Assembly: GCA_964368755.1 (NCBI GenBank)
Contig: CAYJCR010000002.1
Span: 62,001-126,000 of the forward strand
Direction: 5' to 3'
DNA from: CALVZT01 sp964368755
Lineage (GTDB): Bacteria; Bacillota; Clostridia; Christensenellales; UBA1242
Length of the DNA stretch: 64,000 nt
Shown here: one piece after another, positions 1-12,900 of the stretch
Layout of the letters: each line of letters starts with the position of its first letter
Numbering within the stretch: the stretch's first letter is position 1
Translations under genes and position numbers: made by a program
The notes under the pieces: model-generated
What the model was told of the DNA's origin: nothing
The model's database searches: none
The model's input: the letters and a program-made list of their open reading frames with translations, nothing else

Positions 1-604
1 TTTTGAGGTGAAGAGCTTTAACAATTGCCTCTGCTGTTGCAGAGTCACGAGATTTGACTACTTCATCATAGTAAGCAAGTTCATTAGCACTCTCTGGGGT
101 CAAGGATATAAGGTTGGTATCAAGATCAAGTTTTGATCCAACTTCTAATCCTATGCTATTATCAACAAAATCTATTGCTTTTACTTTCTCGATAATTTTG
201 ATAGTAAATGTAACTTTCTCTGTGCCTTTGCCTTCTGCAGTACGCACAACAAGTATTTCTTCTCCTGGGTAATCAGCGCGTATGGTCTTACGGACTCCAT
301 TATTGACTTTTTCTGTACTGTCTAGGATAGTAACGTAACCTTTGGTTGAAGAGAACAATGAGGAATAATTAAAGCCTTTTTTTGCACCAGATACAACAGC
401 ATCTATATCAATAGACTCTCCTTGCATTACAACACAGCCATAACAAACTCCGTCGTCATTCTTGAAAGCATAACATTGAGATGATTCTCCAATAATAGGA
501 GACAACGACAAAGATAAGTTGTCGTACTTACCTCCACAACCTACCAATGCAACACCGGATATAGCAATGACAAGAGCTGCCATCAACCAAATAAACTTTT
601 TCAT
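1..604 (-). CDS. Lipoprotein, N-terminal 201 residues (gene runs off the left edge)
   Basis: Reading leftward from the ATG at 604, an open frame runs to the window edge without a stop, so only the N-terminal part is present. It begins MKKFIWLM, then a hydrophobic stretch and a lipobox ALVGC with Cys at residue 23, followed by GGKYDNLSLS. This predicts an exported, lipid-anchored protein. A purine-rich GAGGGG lies just upstream of the ATG. The start of the mature protein resembles that of the giant lipoprotein downstream (GCGGDKYDKLNLS), so the two are probably paralogous or share an export/anchor module. The rest is Ser/Thr- and Val-rich beta-type sequence with no family I recognise. It is transcribed from its own promoter and lies downstream of the giant gene on the same strand. 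Function unknown; a surface protein is an inference. Confidence 0.75.
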   Translation of the reverse strand, partial: MKKFIWLMAALVIAISGVALVGCGGKYDNLSLSLSPIIGESSQCYAFKNDDGVCYGCVVMQGESIDIDAVVSGAKKGFNYSSLFSSTKGYVTILDSTEKVNNGVRKTIRADYPGEEILVVRTAEGKGTEKVTFTIKIIEKVKAIDFVDNSIGLEVGSKLDLDTNLISLTPESANELAYYDEVVKSRDSATAEAIVKALHLK

Positions 605-702
605 ATCCCCTCGCAATTATTTTGTCATAACATTGCCACAATTATAAGTGGTCTGTAGCCTTTTTCTTCACGCGCGCATAATACTGCAATTTAATATAAT
701 AT

Positions 703-732
703 ATTATATATTATAGTATAGTCCCAAGTCAA
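703..732 (-). promoter_or_regulatory. Sigma-70-type promoter of the 604 lipoprotein gene
   Basis: On the minus strand TTGACT (732-727) is separated by 18 bases from TATAAT (708-703), about 100 bases upstream of the ATG at 604. The rest of 605-853 is AT-rich and shows no other gene. Confidence 0.55.
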
Positions 733-853
733 ACAAATGCAAAGAAAAATAAGGAGATAATGGGGATGAGAAAAGAAGGATAAAGAAATATATAATTGTA
801 TTTTTAATGGATATGCAATAAATATATTGTTTTACTAAAGTTTTACTTAAAAA

Positions 854-881
854 AATAATGAGGACAACTGCTCTCATTATT
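854..881 (-). terminator. Rho-independent terminator of the giant lipoprotein gene
   Basis: AATAATGAG (854-862) pairs with CTCATTATT (873-881) around a 10-base loop. Runs of A and T flank both sides, so it could act in either direction. It lies about 40 bases after the stop of the minus-strand giant gene. Confidence 0.75.
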
Positions 882-919
882 TTTTTTATGTCGCTTATTG
901 AGATTAATGAGTAATATAC

Positions 920-3900
920 TTAACTTACTCCCATTATTTGATTAAAAGTATACGGGGTATAAGTTTCCGGAATGTTTTGATTACCATCTAACTTGTCTTT
1001 TTGGAAAAAGTTCTCTTTTCTATACCATTTTTTATCATCAGCAATGCAATATTCTGCTACAACATTGTCTAGTTTATATATTGATACTTTGCAATTATCA
1101 TAGCGTACAAATTCCTTAGTTGAAATATTTTCATTTTCCATTCCTATAGTACTACTTTTATATTGTCTAGCACTCGTTATTGCCGCGCCAATTCTTGACC
1201 TTCCCTTATAATATATACCAAAAGCTTCAATATTACTAATGTATGCTTGATATGTGTAGGAGCTAGTATGGTATACAGTAAATGAATCGCCTTCTACAAT
1301 TACTTCATAATGTCCGCTTACTGCTAAGCAATTATTTGTTCCTCCAGTCCTGCATCCAATTTGTCCACCAGCGGCATATATTCTATTTCGCATAGTTATA
1401 TTGGTTCCCGCTGGGCTATCAGAAGAACGCTTACACTCTACTTGTACAGAATTGATTTTTGTAACTCCAACAGTTCCTCCAGACAACAAACCAACAGCGC
1501 CACCCGCACATGAAGTGTTATAAACTTTTATAGAATATTCATTATTACTTGGGGTATATTCCGTACTATATTCTATAACCGATATCTTAGGTTCAGTATC
1601 TCTATTCATATTTACTTCCGACCCAGATATTGTACCACTTGTCATCTTTCCAGCTATGCCACCACCATTTGTACTTGCATATACATTTATACCAAGTACT
1701 GTGCATGATTCTATCGCAGCTCCAGACACAATGCCAGCAATACCACCCGCATTATCAGTATTATAATCATTCAATCCTATTGTCCCGAGGACGGAGCAAC
1801 TAGTTATAGTTCCACCCTTCGCTTCACTTGTAATACCGCCTGCATTGGTTGCAGCAACAACCTTGCCACTATAACTAGAAGTAGAGATCGTCCCACTAGA
1901 CAATCGCCCTGCAATTCCACCAGCATCGGTTGTATTTGCTGAACCAACATTTGAAAAACAATAAACTCCGTTAATCGAACCTCCTTCCATGCCTCCTACT
2001 ACACCACCAGCATAAGTTATATAGCCTATAATACTTCCATTATTTTTGCAATCAGACTCTATAGTGCCACTTTCCATATAACCAACTATTCCGCCCAAAT
2101 AGTCAACTTTTCCTGATGCAGAGAACTTAACATTATTAGTACAATTTGTGATTGTGCCGGAACTCATTAATCCTATTATTCCACCAAGGTATGTTCGTGC
2201 ACCACTAGTAAAGTCAGCTCCAGATTCACCAAATACACATCCACTTATTGCCGAAGTTCCTGACATATGTCCAACAATTCCACCAATAGTAGCTGCAGTA
2301 TTTAGGTCCAAACCAATACTATTTGATTCTGTTACATTACCCCCGTCCATATTTCCGACTATACCACCGGCATTTATTTCAGCTGTAACTAAACTACCAT
2401 TTGATATCGTCCCTGTGATTTCTCCAGCACTCATCAAGCCTACTATTCCACCTGCATTGTCAGTAGCACTATAACCGACTTGTCCATTATTAATCGTCTT
2501 AGAACTAGTAGTACAAGTAATAGTACCAGCTGTCATTTGACCTACAATGCCACCAGCATTGGTCGACGCTGTAACTGTATTACCATTGGTACAACTGGTG
2601 ATCGTACCACCACTCATCAAACCTACTACTCCACCAGCATTGGTTGCCGCTGTGATTGTATTATTATTGATACAGTTATCAACACTGCCACCCGTCATCT
2701 GTCCTACTGTACCACCAGCATTAGTTGTCGCTGTAACTGTATTACTATTAGTACAGCTACCGACACTACCACCCGTCATCTGTCCAACTATACCACCGGC
2801 ATTGGTTACTGCTGTAACGGTACCGCTATTTGATGTTGTTCCTTCGATATTACCACCAGTCATCTGTCCAATAATACCGCCAGCATTAATAGTCTTTGGG
2901 CCACCTACTGAACCAGCATTTGTACAACTTGTAATCGTACCGGCGTTCATTACACCTACGACACCTCCAGCGTTTGTAATAGTACCAGATCCCGGATTTG
3001 TAATGTTTCCAGTATTTTTAGAGTTTATTACACCTCCGCTTATCATCTTACCTACAATACCACCATATACTTCTCTAGTGGCATTATTACCAAAGTTCTT
3101 TTTACTCTCAACAGTATTAATAGTGCCAGATTCCATACCGCCTACTATTCCGCCTACATGATGTGCGTTAGATAACCCTAGTGTTGCAGGTACTGAAATA
3201 GAATATATATTTGAAACCAAAGTACCTTCTATAGTGGCATTTTTCATATAACCAGTTATACCACCAACATAAGCATCAGGTCCTACATTAGTTAATACGA
3301 ATAACCCAGAATTTACATTTCCAGATATTTTACACTCAGTACCATCATCACCATCATTTTTATTCATGAAGCCTACTATGCCACCAGCATACTTATTGGA
3401 AGTTATTTTAATAGTTTCTGTATTAAATGTAGAAACATTTGCTACACTACCATGAGTCATCTGTCCTACAATACCACCAGCATTATCAGTAGCTGTGACT
3501 GCTCCACTGTTGATGAGGTTCAACTCATAATAAGTCCCTTTATTGGTTACATTTGGACTTGCAACACGAGTATATACTTCTCCAGATCGTGTATAATATG
3601 CTTTGCCACTTACTATAGCAGTATCTGAGGTCTTATTGTATCCACCGGTTACGCTACCATTTGTCATAAACCCTACGATACCACCAGCATTTGTGTTGGC
3701 TGTGACTGTCCCACTATTAGTCATTTGTCCTTCTATCTTCAAATCTGTGCTAATATTTGACACATAATATGTTCCAAGTCCGTTTGCAACTGGACTTGCA
3801 ACTTTTTCAAATGTGCCACTATTATATACATAATAAGTTTTTGTTCCTACTCTTGTGTCAGAAGTCTTTGTAAAATATGACATTTGTCCGACTATACCAC

Positions 3901-6900
3901 CAGCATTTGTTGTTGCTGTTATTGTTCCCTTGTTGGTAGAACTTGTGATTGTTGCCGTGCCATTCATAAGTCCAACTATACCGCCGGCGTTAGTCGTGGC
4001 TGTGACAGTAGCATCTTCCGTACTCATAGAACTTGCGATTGTGCCATCGTTCATAATTCCGACTATACCACCAGCATTAGTTGCTTTATGACTTTCATTT
4101 ACACCTATACTACCATTGTTGACACTATTTGCAATATCTCCAGAAGACAACAATCCGACTATACCACCAGCTCCGTTCTCTGCATATACAGATCCTGAGT
4201 TTGTAATATTATTAGTTGTATTAACACTTTTGATTTCGCCAGATTCCATATGTCCAACTATACCACCAGCATATGTCTTGCCAGTTACTGAGCCAACATT
4301 GGTGACATTATCAGTTATACTTCCACTAGTCATCTGTCCAGCTATACCACCAGCTATACCATAAGATCCTGTCGTAGATACTGAGGCACTGTTGATAGTC
4401 CCTGTATCTGTGCCACTAACAGCGCCGTGTAACTCGCCAACTATACCACCAGCCAAAGTTCTTGCACTAATAATTCCATTAGTGTCATTTTTTGCATCTG
4501 TTATAGTTGCTTCCGACCCTAAGTATCCTGCTATGCCACCTGCTATACCGCCTGCATTGGTTGTCGCTGTGACTGTATTATTATTTGTACCTGATATTGT
4601 CCCTTTGACTGAATATCCAACTATACCACCCGCATATTGCTTATCGCCATGATTGTTATCGCGTACGATATTGAATACAGAAGATGAACCAGTATCCCTA
4701 TAATACTCGCCGGACTTAGTTACCATTGTAGCGCTATAAACTTTACTACCATAATAATAATATATAGAAGTGCTACTGAAACCAAATACATTGTTTGTAC
4801 CAAGAGTAGTGTTTCCACTAATAGTATATGTATCATATTGTGAAGTGTCCGCATAGACAATCTTATTGCTAGTTGTATTCAAGTAATACCTAGTACCATT
4901 GATAAGTGTATCATTAGCTGTTGGAACAAATGTACCAGTAGTAGTTGCGTTATGTCCAGTTAGATAAGCCGCATCGCCTATTATCCAAATATACCCAGAA
5001 TCATCACCTATATTGTAAGATATTCCGTTTTTGCTAAGTTCCGTTAATCTATAAAGATTTGTATTGCTGTATAGATAGTTGGTGCTATATAGATTTTCCT
5101 TATCATCTTTTTTCATTTCTTCATATTGATTATTAATAGAAGTCTCTGTTATTTGTTGTTCTCTAATATAGCTATATGATGTTGCATTGCCGGCTGTAGA
5201 TACTTCTCCAGTATTAGCAACATTTGTTTCTATTTTTCCGTCAGCCATAAGTCCTACTATGCCTCCGGCATTGTTATTAGCTACAATAGCTCCACTGTTA
5301 GTTGTCTTGGCAGTAGCTGTACCCGTAATAGTACCATCTTCCATATGACCTACGATACCACCAGCGTTAGCAATAGTTCCTCCTATGATTGTAATATCGC
5401 CTGTACTTTCACAACTAGTGATAGTGCCATCTTCCATATGACCTACGATACCACCGACATTCGTAACACTTTCTGCTGAGATTGAAAAATCTCCAGTATT
5501 TTTAGAATGCTCTACATTACCGCTCTTCATAGATCCAACAATGCCACCATAATTGTCTCTTTTTACACTTGAGCCATAACTATTTTTATTCCAAACATAG
5601 CTTATTGTACTATTCTCTGCAAATCCAACTATACCACCTATGCAATAAGCGTTATTTGGCATAGTATTGTTGACAATAGAATATGTATTATTTCCGACAA
5701 TTGTTGAATTCTTCATATAACCAACTATACCACCAGCAAATGTTCCACTGTTATTCCCAGTGTATGGATCAATGTTAGCATCAACTTCACCAGATATTTT
5801 ACACTCAGTATCTTTATCTCTATTCATGAAACCTACAATACCACCAGCATACTTGTTGGAGGTTATTGTAATAGTTTCTGTATTAAATGTAGAGACATTT
5901 TCTACGCTACCGTGAGTCATCTGTCCTACAATACCCCCAACATTATCAGTAGCCGTGACTGCTCCACTGTTGATGAGGTTCAACTCATAATAAGTCCCTA
6001 TATCGGTTGCATTTGGACTTGCAACACGAGTATATACTTCTGTATAATACGCTTTGCCACTTACTATAGCATCATCTGAGGTTTTATTGTATCCACCGGT
6101 TACGCTACCATTTGTCATAAAGCCTACTATACCACCAGCATTTGTGTTGGCTGTGACAGCACCGTTATTGACCACTGCTCCAGTTATTGCACCACCCTGC
6201 ATTTGTCCAACAATACCGCCAGCATTATCAGTAGCTACAACAGCTCCACTGTTAGTTGTCTTGGCAGTAGCCGAACCCGTAATAGTACCTGCAGTCATAA
6301 GACCTACGATACCACCAGCATTAGACGAAGCTGAGATTGCACCACTATTCGTAATAGTTCCATTTATTGTACCGTTTTGCATTTCTCCTACAATACCACC
6401 AGCACTAGTTGTTGCTGTGACTGCACCAGAAGCATTAGTGTTTTTCAATTCGTAATACGATCTTATATTACTTATCATTGGGGCACTAACAGAAGTATAA
6501 GTTCCTTCTGATTGAATATAGTATACTTTATCATGGTCAAATGTTGTATCATTTGTCTTCGTATATACTCCAGCATTCATTTCGTAGTACAATCCTATAT
6601 TTATCAATACCTTATTTCCAACAATTGTGTAATTTTCTGATCGAGTATAATAAGTTTTATTTGATGCTAATTCTATATCAGTAGTCTTGACGTATGCATT
6701 GTTTATTGTTCCATTCGTCATTTGTCCGACTACGCCACCAGCATTACCTGTAGCAGTAACCGAACAAGTATTCTCTATATTTGCTCCTTTGATATTTCCA
6801 CCTGTTTGCTCAGCAAATAACATACCTGCTACATATTTATTACCACTAACCATATATCCTCGGTAAATAGATGAATTGGTTACCGTGATATTCTCCACAT

Positions 6901-9900
6901 TACCACTTATCAAGGTATTGCCCAAGAGTCCTGCTGTGTTGCCTGTACAATCGTCGAATACTATGCCCTTGATAAGGGATAAAGAACAGTCAACATCGTC
7001 TTGAACAGTTACAAATATGCCACTACTTGCGTCATGCAAGTCATGGAAAGTATGCCCATCGCCATCAAATGAACCAACAAAGTATGTATATTTGATTCTA
7101 TTCGTTTCTTTTGTTTTGAGAATGCTGTTAGCGCCGTACCATGTATTATCTCCACTAGCATCAGCTTTGTATGCTGAGAAATCTAGGTCATTGATCACTT
7201 TGTAATAAGTGTAAGTATTAGCGTTCTTTGCTAGATAGTATTCAAGCATGTCTGCACTTGCAATTTGGTAAGAATCATCTTCAGATCCATCACCACAATA
7301 TAGCATCTCGTAATAACGAATTCCGTTATTAGTTCCGATAAACAAATCAGCAAGTTTCAAAACCCTGTATCCGTCATTGTATGACAATCTGTTAGCGTCT
7401 TCAACACCATTCCAATCAACTCGGGCATTTGATACAAAGACATTGTTCTCTTCATATATGTTACAGCCCCTACCTTTGCCAGCATTTGTATTGGTTATAG
7501 AGATATAATACTTGTTGTATAACATATCTATCAAACTGCCAGTACCCTCAGCTATATCATAATATAATCCATTCTGATTAGCCGCTTTGTTGACTATACG
7601 AGAAGTAGTATAACAGTTCTTGATAGCACCTGCGTTAGACCAAGCAAAACCTGCTACATTGTAGCCTTCAAGTCTAGCATTAACATAACAATCAACAATA
7701 TTACCCAATGCTTGATTATCATAAACAAATCCTGCAATATTGATATGATTAGTTATGTACCAACCAGCCACTGGATAATTATCTCTTATTGTATGATAAG
7801 TGTATCCTGAGTTTGTAGTGCCTTCAACAGGAGTGCCCTCATATCCTGAGTTTGTAGCGCCAAGATATTCTGTGTTATTGATTATCTCAACTGCACTAAA
7901 GCATTTGAGCATTGTCCCTCCATTCGCATTAACCAATCCGCCAATGTTAGCTGAGTATCCATTATTTCTCAATACACCTTTGGCTCCACAACCGTACAAT
8001 AATCCATTGTTGATTGATACAAGGAAGGCATTCTGTCGAGCGTATTCTCTATCTTCCTGTCCAACAATGAGTCCTACTATGGTTGCAGGCTTATTGGATG
8101 TAATAACTTCTTCTACTTTAGTTAACAATCCAGGGTAATCATTTCCTACATAATCAAGTAGATTGTAGTAAGTATTACCTGTCTTTGCTTCAAGAGAATA
8201 TCCATTAGCATACAAGGTCCATCCATTATGCTTAGCATTCCCAACATACCCCGAGATATCGCTTTCTATTGCTATATCATTAGTCAAGGAGTAGTAATGC
8301 CCTGGAGCAAATTCCAAAGCAGTGACATTTGCTCCGTTTATCTTTATTGGGCTGAGCTTAGATGTACCATCAATTTTAGCTTCGAAAGCACTGTCAGTTC
8401 TAGCAAAATCTCTTTGCATGTTTGTGCCCAAATCCGTTCTAACAAAATCTCTTTGCATGTTTGTGTCCAAATCCGTGGTTGTAAGCATACTGCTTGCATT
8501 AAATATTCCGATTAATCCACTGACAGCGTCACTTAATGAGATGTTTTTACCTGCACCGTTGGTAGATGACAACCACGAACTCTCATTATATAGTACTTCA
8601 CCACTTGATTTTCCACCATTGATAGTCTCAGATATATAAGTATTCGTCGAGGTTGCTATTCCATCATAGAATAGTGTTGACAATGCATATATCTTACTGC
8701 TGCCCGTTATGTATGTAGAACACAAGCTTTTGAGAACAGTAGTACCACTACTTTCTTTTTTGATCGAAGTAGCAAAACCAGCAAGGTAATTGTTACCACT
8801 ATCTTCATTCAACTTGGACACGTACATATTAGATATTACAACGATTGGGTTATTATTTGTTAATAGCTTATATTCTGTATCATAAGTTTGCAATACGCCC
8901 GTCATTCCACCAATATATGCGTTGGAATTGCTAGCATTATATGCCAAGATATCACCGAAACAGTATACATCGCCTAATAACAACTCATTCTCTATGCTAC
9001 CACCGAATAATCCAGAATATAGATTAATAACACTTTCAGAGTATGTATCAGCATAGAAGCCCTCAGCTACCCTTATAGGTGTATTGTCTATAGCGATATT
9101 GCCATCAATATACGCATTGGACACTCTCAAAGTTCCTGTGCTTTTACCAATACCACCTGCTATATAGAACTCATGTGTATAGCTATAACTAGAATCAAAT
9201 GAATTCTTACCAGATACATTCGCTCTTATATCTCCTATAGAACGCATATTTTCTATTGTGTTCGAAGTAGATGTGTATAGGTATGTTCCATATATACCAC
9301 CAAGTGTCAATACTTTTGAGACACTCTCTGAGCTAGCATCAGCAATATAACATGTTGTGCTAGTTATATCTCCCCCATGGCTAAGTTCGCTTGAATGAAC
9401 TCTACAACGACCTGCTATACCACCCAAATTCATAGATGACATACACTGTACCGTCATATCGCCCACGCAATCTACTTTTGTGAGAGATGATGGTTGCAAT
9501 CTGCCCATTATTTCCCATCTGTCTACATCGCCAACGATACCACCAATATTAGCAGAATTTCGTCTCGAATTGAGATTTTTTACTTCAATATTGCCGTTAT
9601 ATGAAGAATCTGACAAAGTTCCTCTAAGAGAACCTATCAAACCACCTATATATGCACCTTGCCACTTATCCTGATGATCATTGACAGCATCTACTGTTAT
9701 ATTACCTATCAAGTTGATATCGGTAAATGTACCTCTTGCAGAACCAAATATACCTCCAATACTCATGCTTGTATTAATAGTAGATGTTGGAGTAATGTCA
9801 AGATTAAGCATAAGTGTTATGTTATTGGTTGTACAAGATGTTACTTCTGCTATGAATGCACCAAATACAGGAGCATTACTTCTAATGCCGTTACTTAACT

Positions 9901-12900
9901 CGCCTATGTTATATGTATAACCTTCTGTGCCACTGTCAAATTGTAAATAATAAGATTTATAACCGACCCCGGTAGGCACTTGTGTATCATCGGCATCGAG
10001 AGTATACATATTGAAAGTATCAAAAGAACCTATACCAGTGATTAAAGTATGTATCAAGTTATGTGCAGTATCAAATTTTTCACAACTGACTGTACTATCA
10101 AGCATATTGGTATGCAATGTCAAACTATCATGCTCAGTAATAATATCTTCAAAGCTTGTAAATATATTGACATCAGAGAATGAAGTCCTTGTTGCCGACG
10201 AAGCAAACAATCCACCTCTTACATCTGTAGTAGTGCCTTCGTACGCAGCGAACTGGAAGTCAACGCCTTGTACAGAAGCATTGGTCATGGAGTTGAACAA
10301 TGAAGTCTTAGAAGTGATATTGAATAGTATAGGATTACGAACATCATCTCCCTCTTGGACAGGGAATCCATAGATATTGCCCTTAAAATTGTTCTTGACT
10401 GAATACTTGTCTGAACTCATTAGTCCCATATCTATATCATTCATAATGAAATATATTGTGTCTGATGAAGCATTCTTTGTAATGTTGTTAACGAACTCGT
10501 CAACATTATATATAAGTACAATTTTTGGAATGTAACCATATGTAAGTATTGGCAATGCTCTTGTCAATGTCTGTTTCCACATAGCGGCAGGCCAATTTGA
10601 CTTATTGAATAATATTCCTTGAACAGTACTCTTCTCGCCCTCTGGTAATGCCATAAGCTCTGATATCTGAGAAGCATCAAGTGGCTCGTTGACTCTATCT
10701 ATATTGTTAATGAAGATGATATTTTCAGAGTTGGCAATGCCTGCTGCTGTATACAACTTATATATACTTTCGAATGAATAACATAATGAATCAATATTGA
10801 TATCTACATCACTTGTTCCAGTACTATATCCAACAAAGCCATAAATGTTATCTTTAATTCTCTTGAGAGCTTCGAAGTCTGCTGGATTAAAGAATGGTAT
10901 TGCGTTAACAGTATTGAGTTGAACATTGAATTGTTCTGACAACCCATCAGTTTCTCTTGCCGATAGTGAATATCTACTTTCGTCACTCTCAACTATCTTA
11001 CCTACGACACCACCTATCTGCTCACTTGTTAACAAGCCAGCCGTAGAATATACTTTGTCTAGATAGGTTATATGGGCAAGTCCGACGATACCACCAGCAT
11101 ACATACTTCGTGTATTACGTACTGCAACTCTGTTGTATGCATTAGATATAGTACCACTATCAGAATAATTATCATCGCCAGCATTGATACCAACAAGACC
11201 ACCAATATATCTAGCAGAACCGGCTGAGAACAAAGTCTCATTACCCAATGTTACATTAGTCAATGTGCCCGAAACAAAACTTGCTATAGAGCTATCTATA
11301 GTATCTTGTACATCAAGTTGATGACTAACGATTGTCTGATCAATTCGACCATAGTTGAATGCAGCAATTCCACCTGCAGATAGCGTTGCATACAAATAAT
11401 TCTTAGCCGCGTTCGAAGTGGCACTAGCATAGAAAGATGCATCTCTTACATATGTTTGTGTTCCAATCATTCCGAACAATCCACCAGCATTCTCAGCTTG
11501 GGCATTGAAAAGAATTGTTTGTCCCGCATATGAACCAGCTTGCAAAGCCTTAGCATTAACTATGCTTATTGCCTTGTCATCAGTTTCAAATTCTACGTCT
11601 GCTATCTTAGTCTCATCTATATAATCTTGTGTAAGGTCAATAATACCGGCTATACCGCCCGCATATGACACGTCATTTCTTAAGTTGGCTAGTTTTAGGT
11701 TAGTGTCGTTTGCGTTGAGCCCAGATACACTAGGAGGGATTATTTGACTCCAGATATCATATGGCTTAATAACACCAATTTCTGAGATGTTCTCTACTTG
11801 AGTAAATGTTGCATGCACTGGTACATTAACAGAAATGTTGTTAATATAGTGAGTACCAGAACTTACAAGACCATCTTCTCCATCTCTAGTTACGGGAACA
11901 ACTTTGCTACTTACAATGATACCTGCAAGAGCACCAACATAGTTCTGACCAAGTATCTTTGTGTCCTGATTGTCAGCAACAATCTCAATATTATTAATAT
12001 CACTATCAGCTATGACACCTGCAAGACCACCAACGGCCTTTGTATTTCTAGCAGAAATATTATCAATCTCAATGTTAAGATTCTTAACACCTACTTTGTA
12101 CAATGCACTGAACAAACCATAAGCATCGTACTCTGATTCTGTTGACAAGTTGATATTGCTAAATGAAAGATTATTGCCTTCTAGTATACTTTGCTCAGCA
12201 TTGGTAGAAGTATAAACAAACGATGAAGATGCAATAGTATCTAGTTGACCAAAATCAATATTGTTAACAATTCTTATATTGCCATTATATTTAGCAGAGA
12301 ACTCAATAGAAGAATTCTGCAATGCTTTGTAGTATTCTGCAAACAAATCATTGAACTGTTGTGCATTGTCTATTAACACTGGGTTATTAGCAGAACCTTT
12401 GGCAAAACCATCGACATATACATAACTGTATACTCCATCGCTAACGCTTGCTACTTCTCTTACAGAAGTTGCAATATTGTTGGCAGCGATAAGTTCTGGA
12501 TATCCATAACCACCTCTCAATTCTTCATTGTTAACTTTCTGTGATGAAGTATTATTTGTAGTTTTGATTGCCCATATAGCACTGCAACTCATTCCTTCTG
12601 TATAACTACGCATTGATTCTGATGAATCAAATGAGAAGCCACCGAAGTTCTGATATTCTATGAAGTTGTTCATTCCTAGAAGCTCACCAATATCTGCAAT
12701 AGTATCAGCGATGCTTGACAAATCTTGAGGCAATTCTTGATCTATAGCAGTTGCAACTTCCAAGTCTCTGAACAACACCTGACCCTTCTCTAACAAGTAA
12801 TAGCACTTGTTGATTGTTCCTTCGTTATAAACTTGGTTAGATGTAGCGTCTATGCCAGTAAAAGGTCCATGTATTTGATTCTTCTTCACCATACTATTGC

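Larger units (their letters stand above)
1290..6790 (-). repeat. Dense GLUG-type repeat array inside the giant gene
   Basis: Translated on the minus strand, this part carries about 46 copies (counted by eye) of a core G-G-I-V-G-x-M-x-x-G-x-I, usually preceded by A-x-T-N-A. Spacing is mostly 26-30 residues. It is interrupted by tyrosine-rich cassettes and by an insertion of about 170 residues (DNA about 4640-5190). Repeat units are similar in DNA as well as in protein, which suggests expansion by duplication. Confidence 0.85.

Noticed and set aside
2148..6455. Plus-strand open frames rich in T-I-P-P repeats opposite the giant gene
   Set aside because: They are the antisense reading of the GLUG repeat codons (GGIVG on the minus strand), have no ribosome binding sites and simply mirror the repeats.
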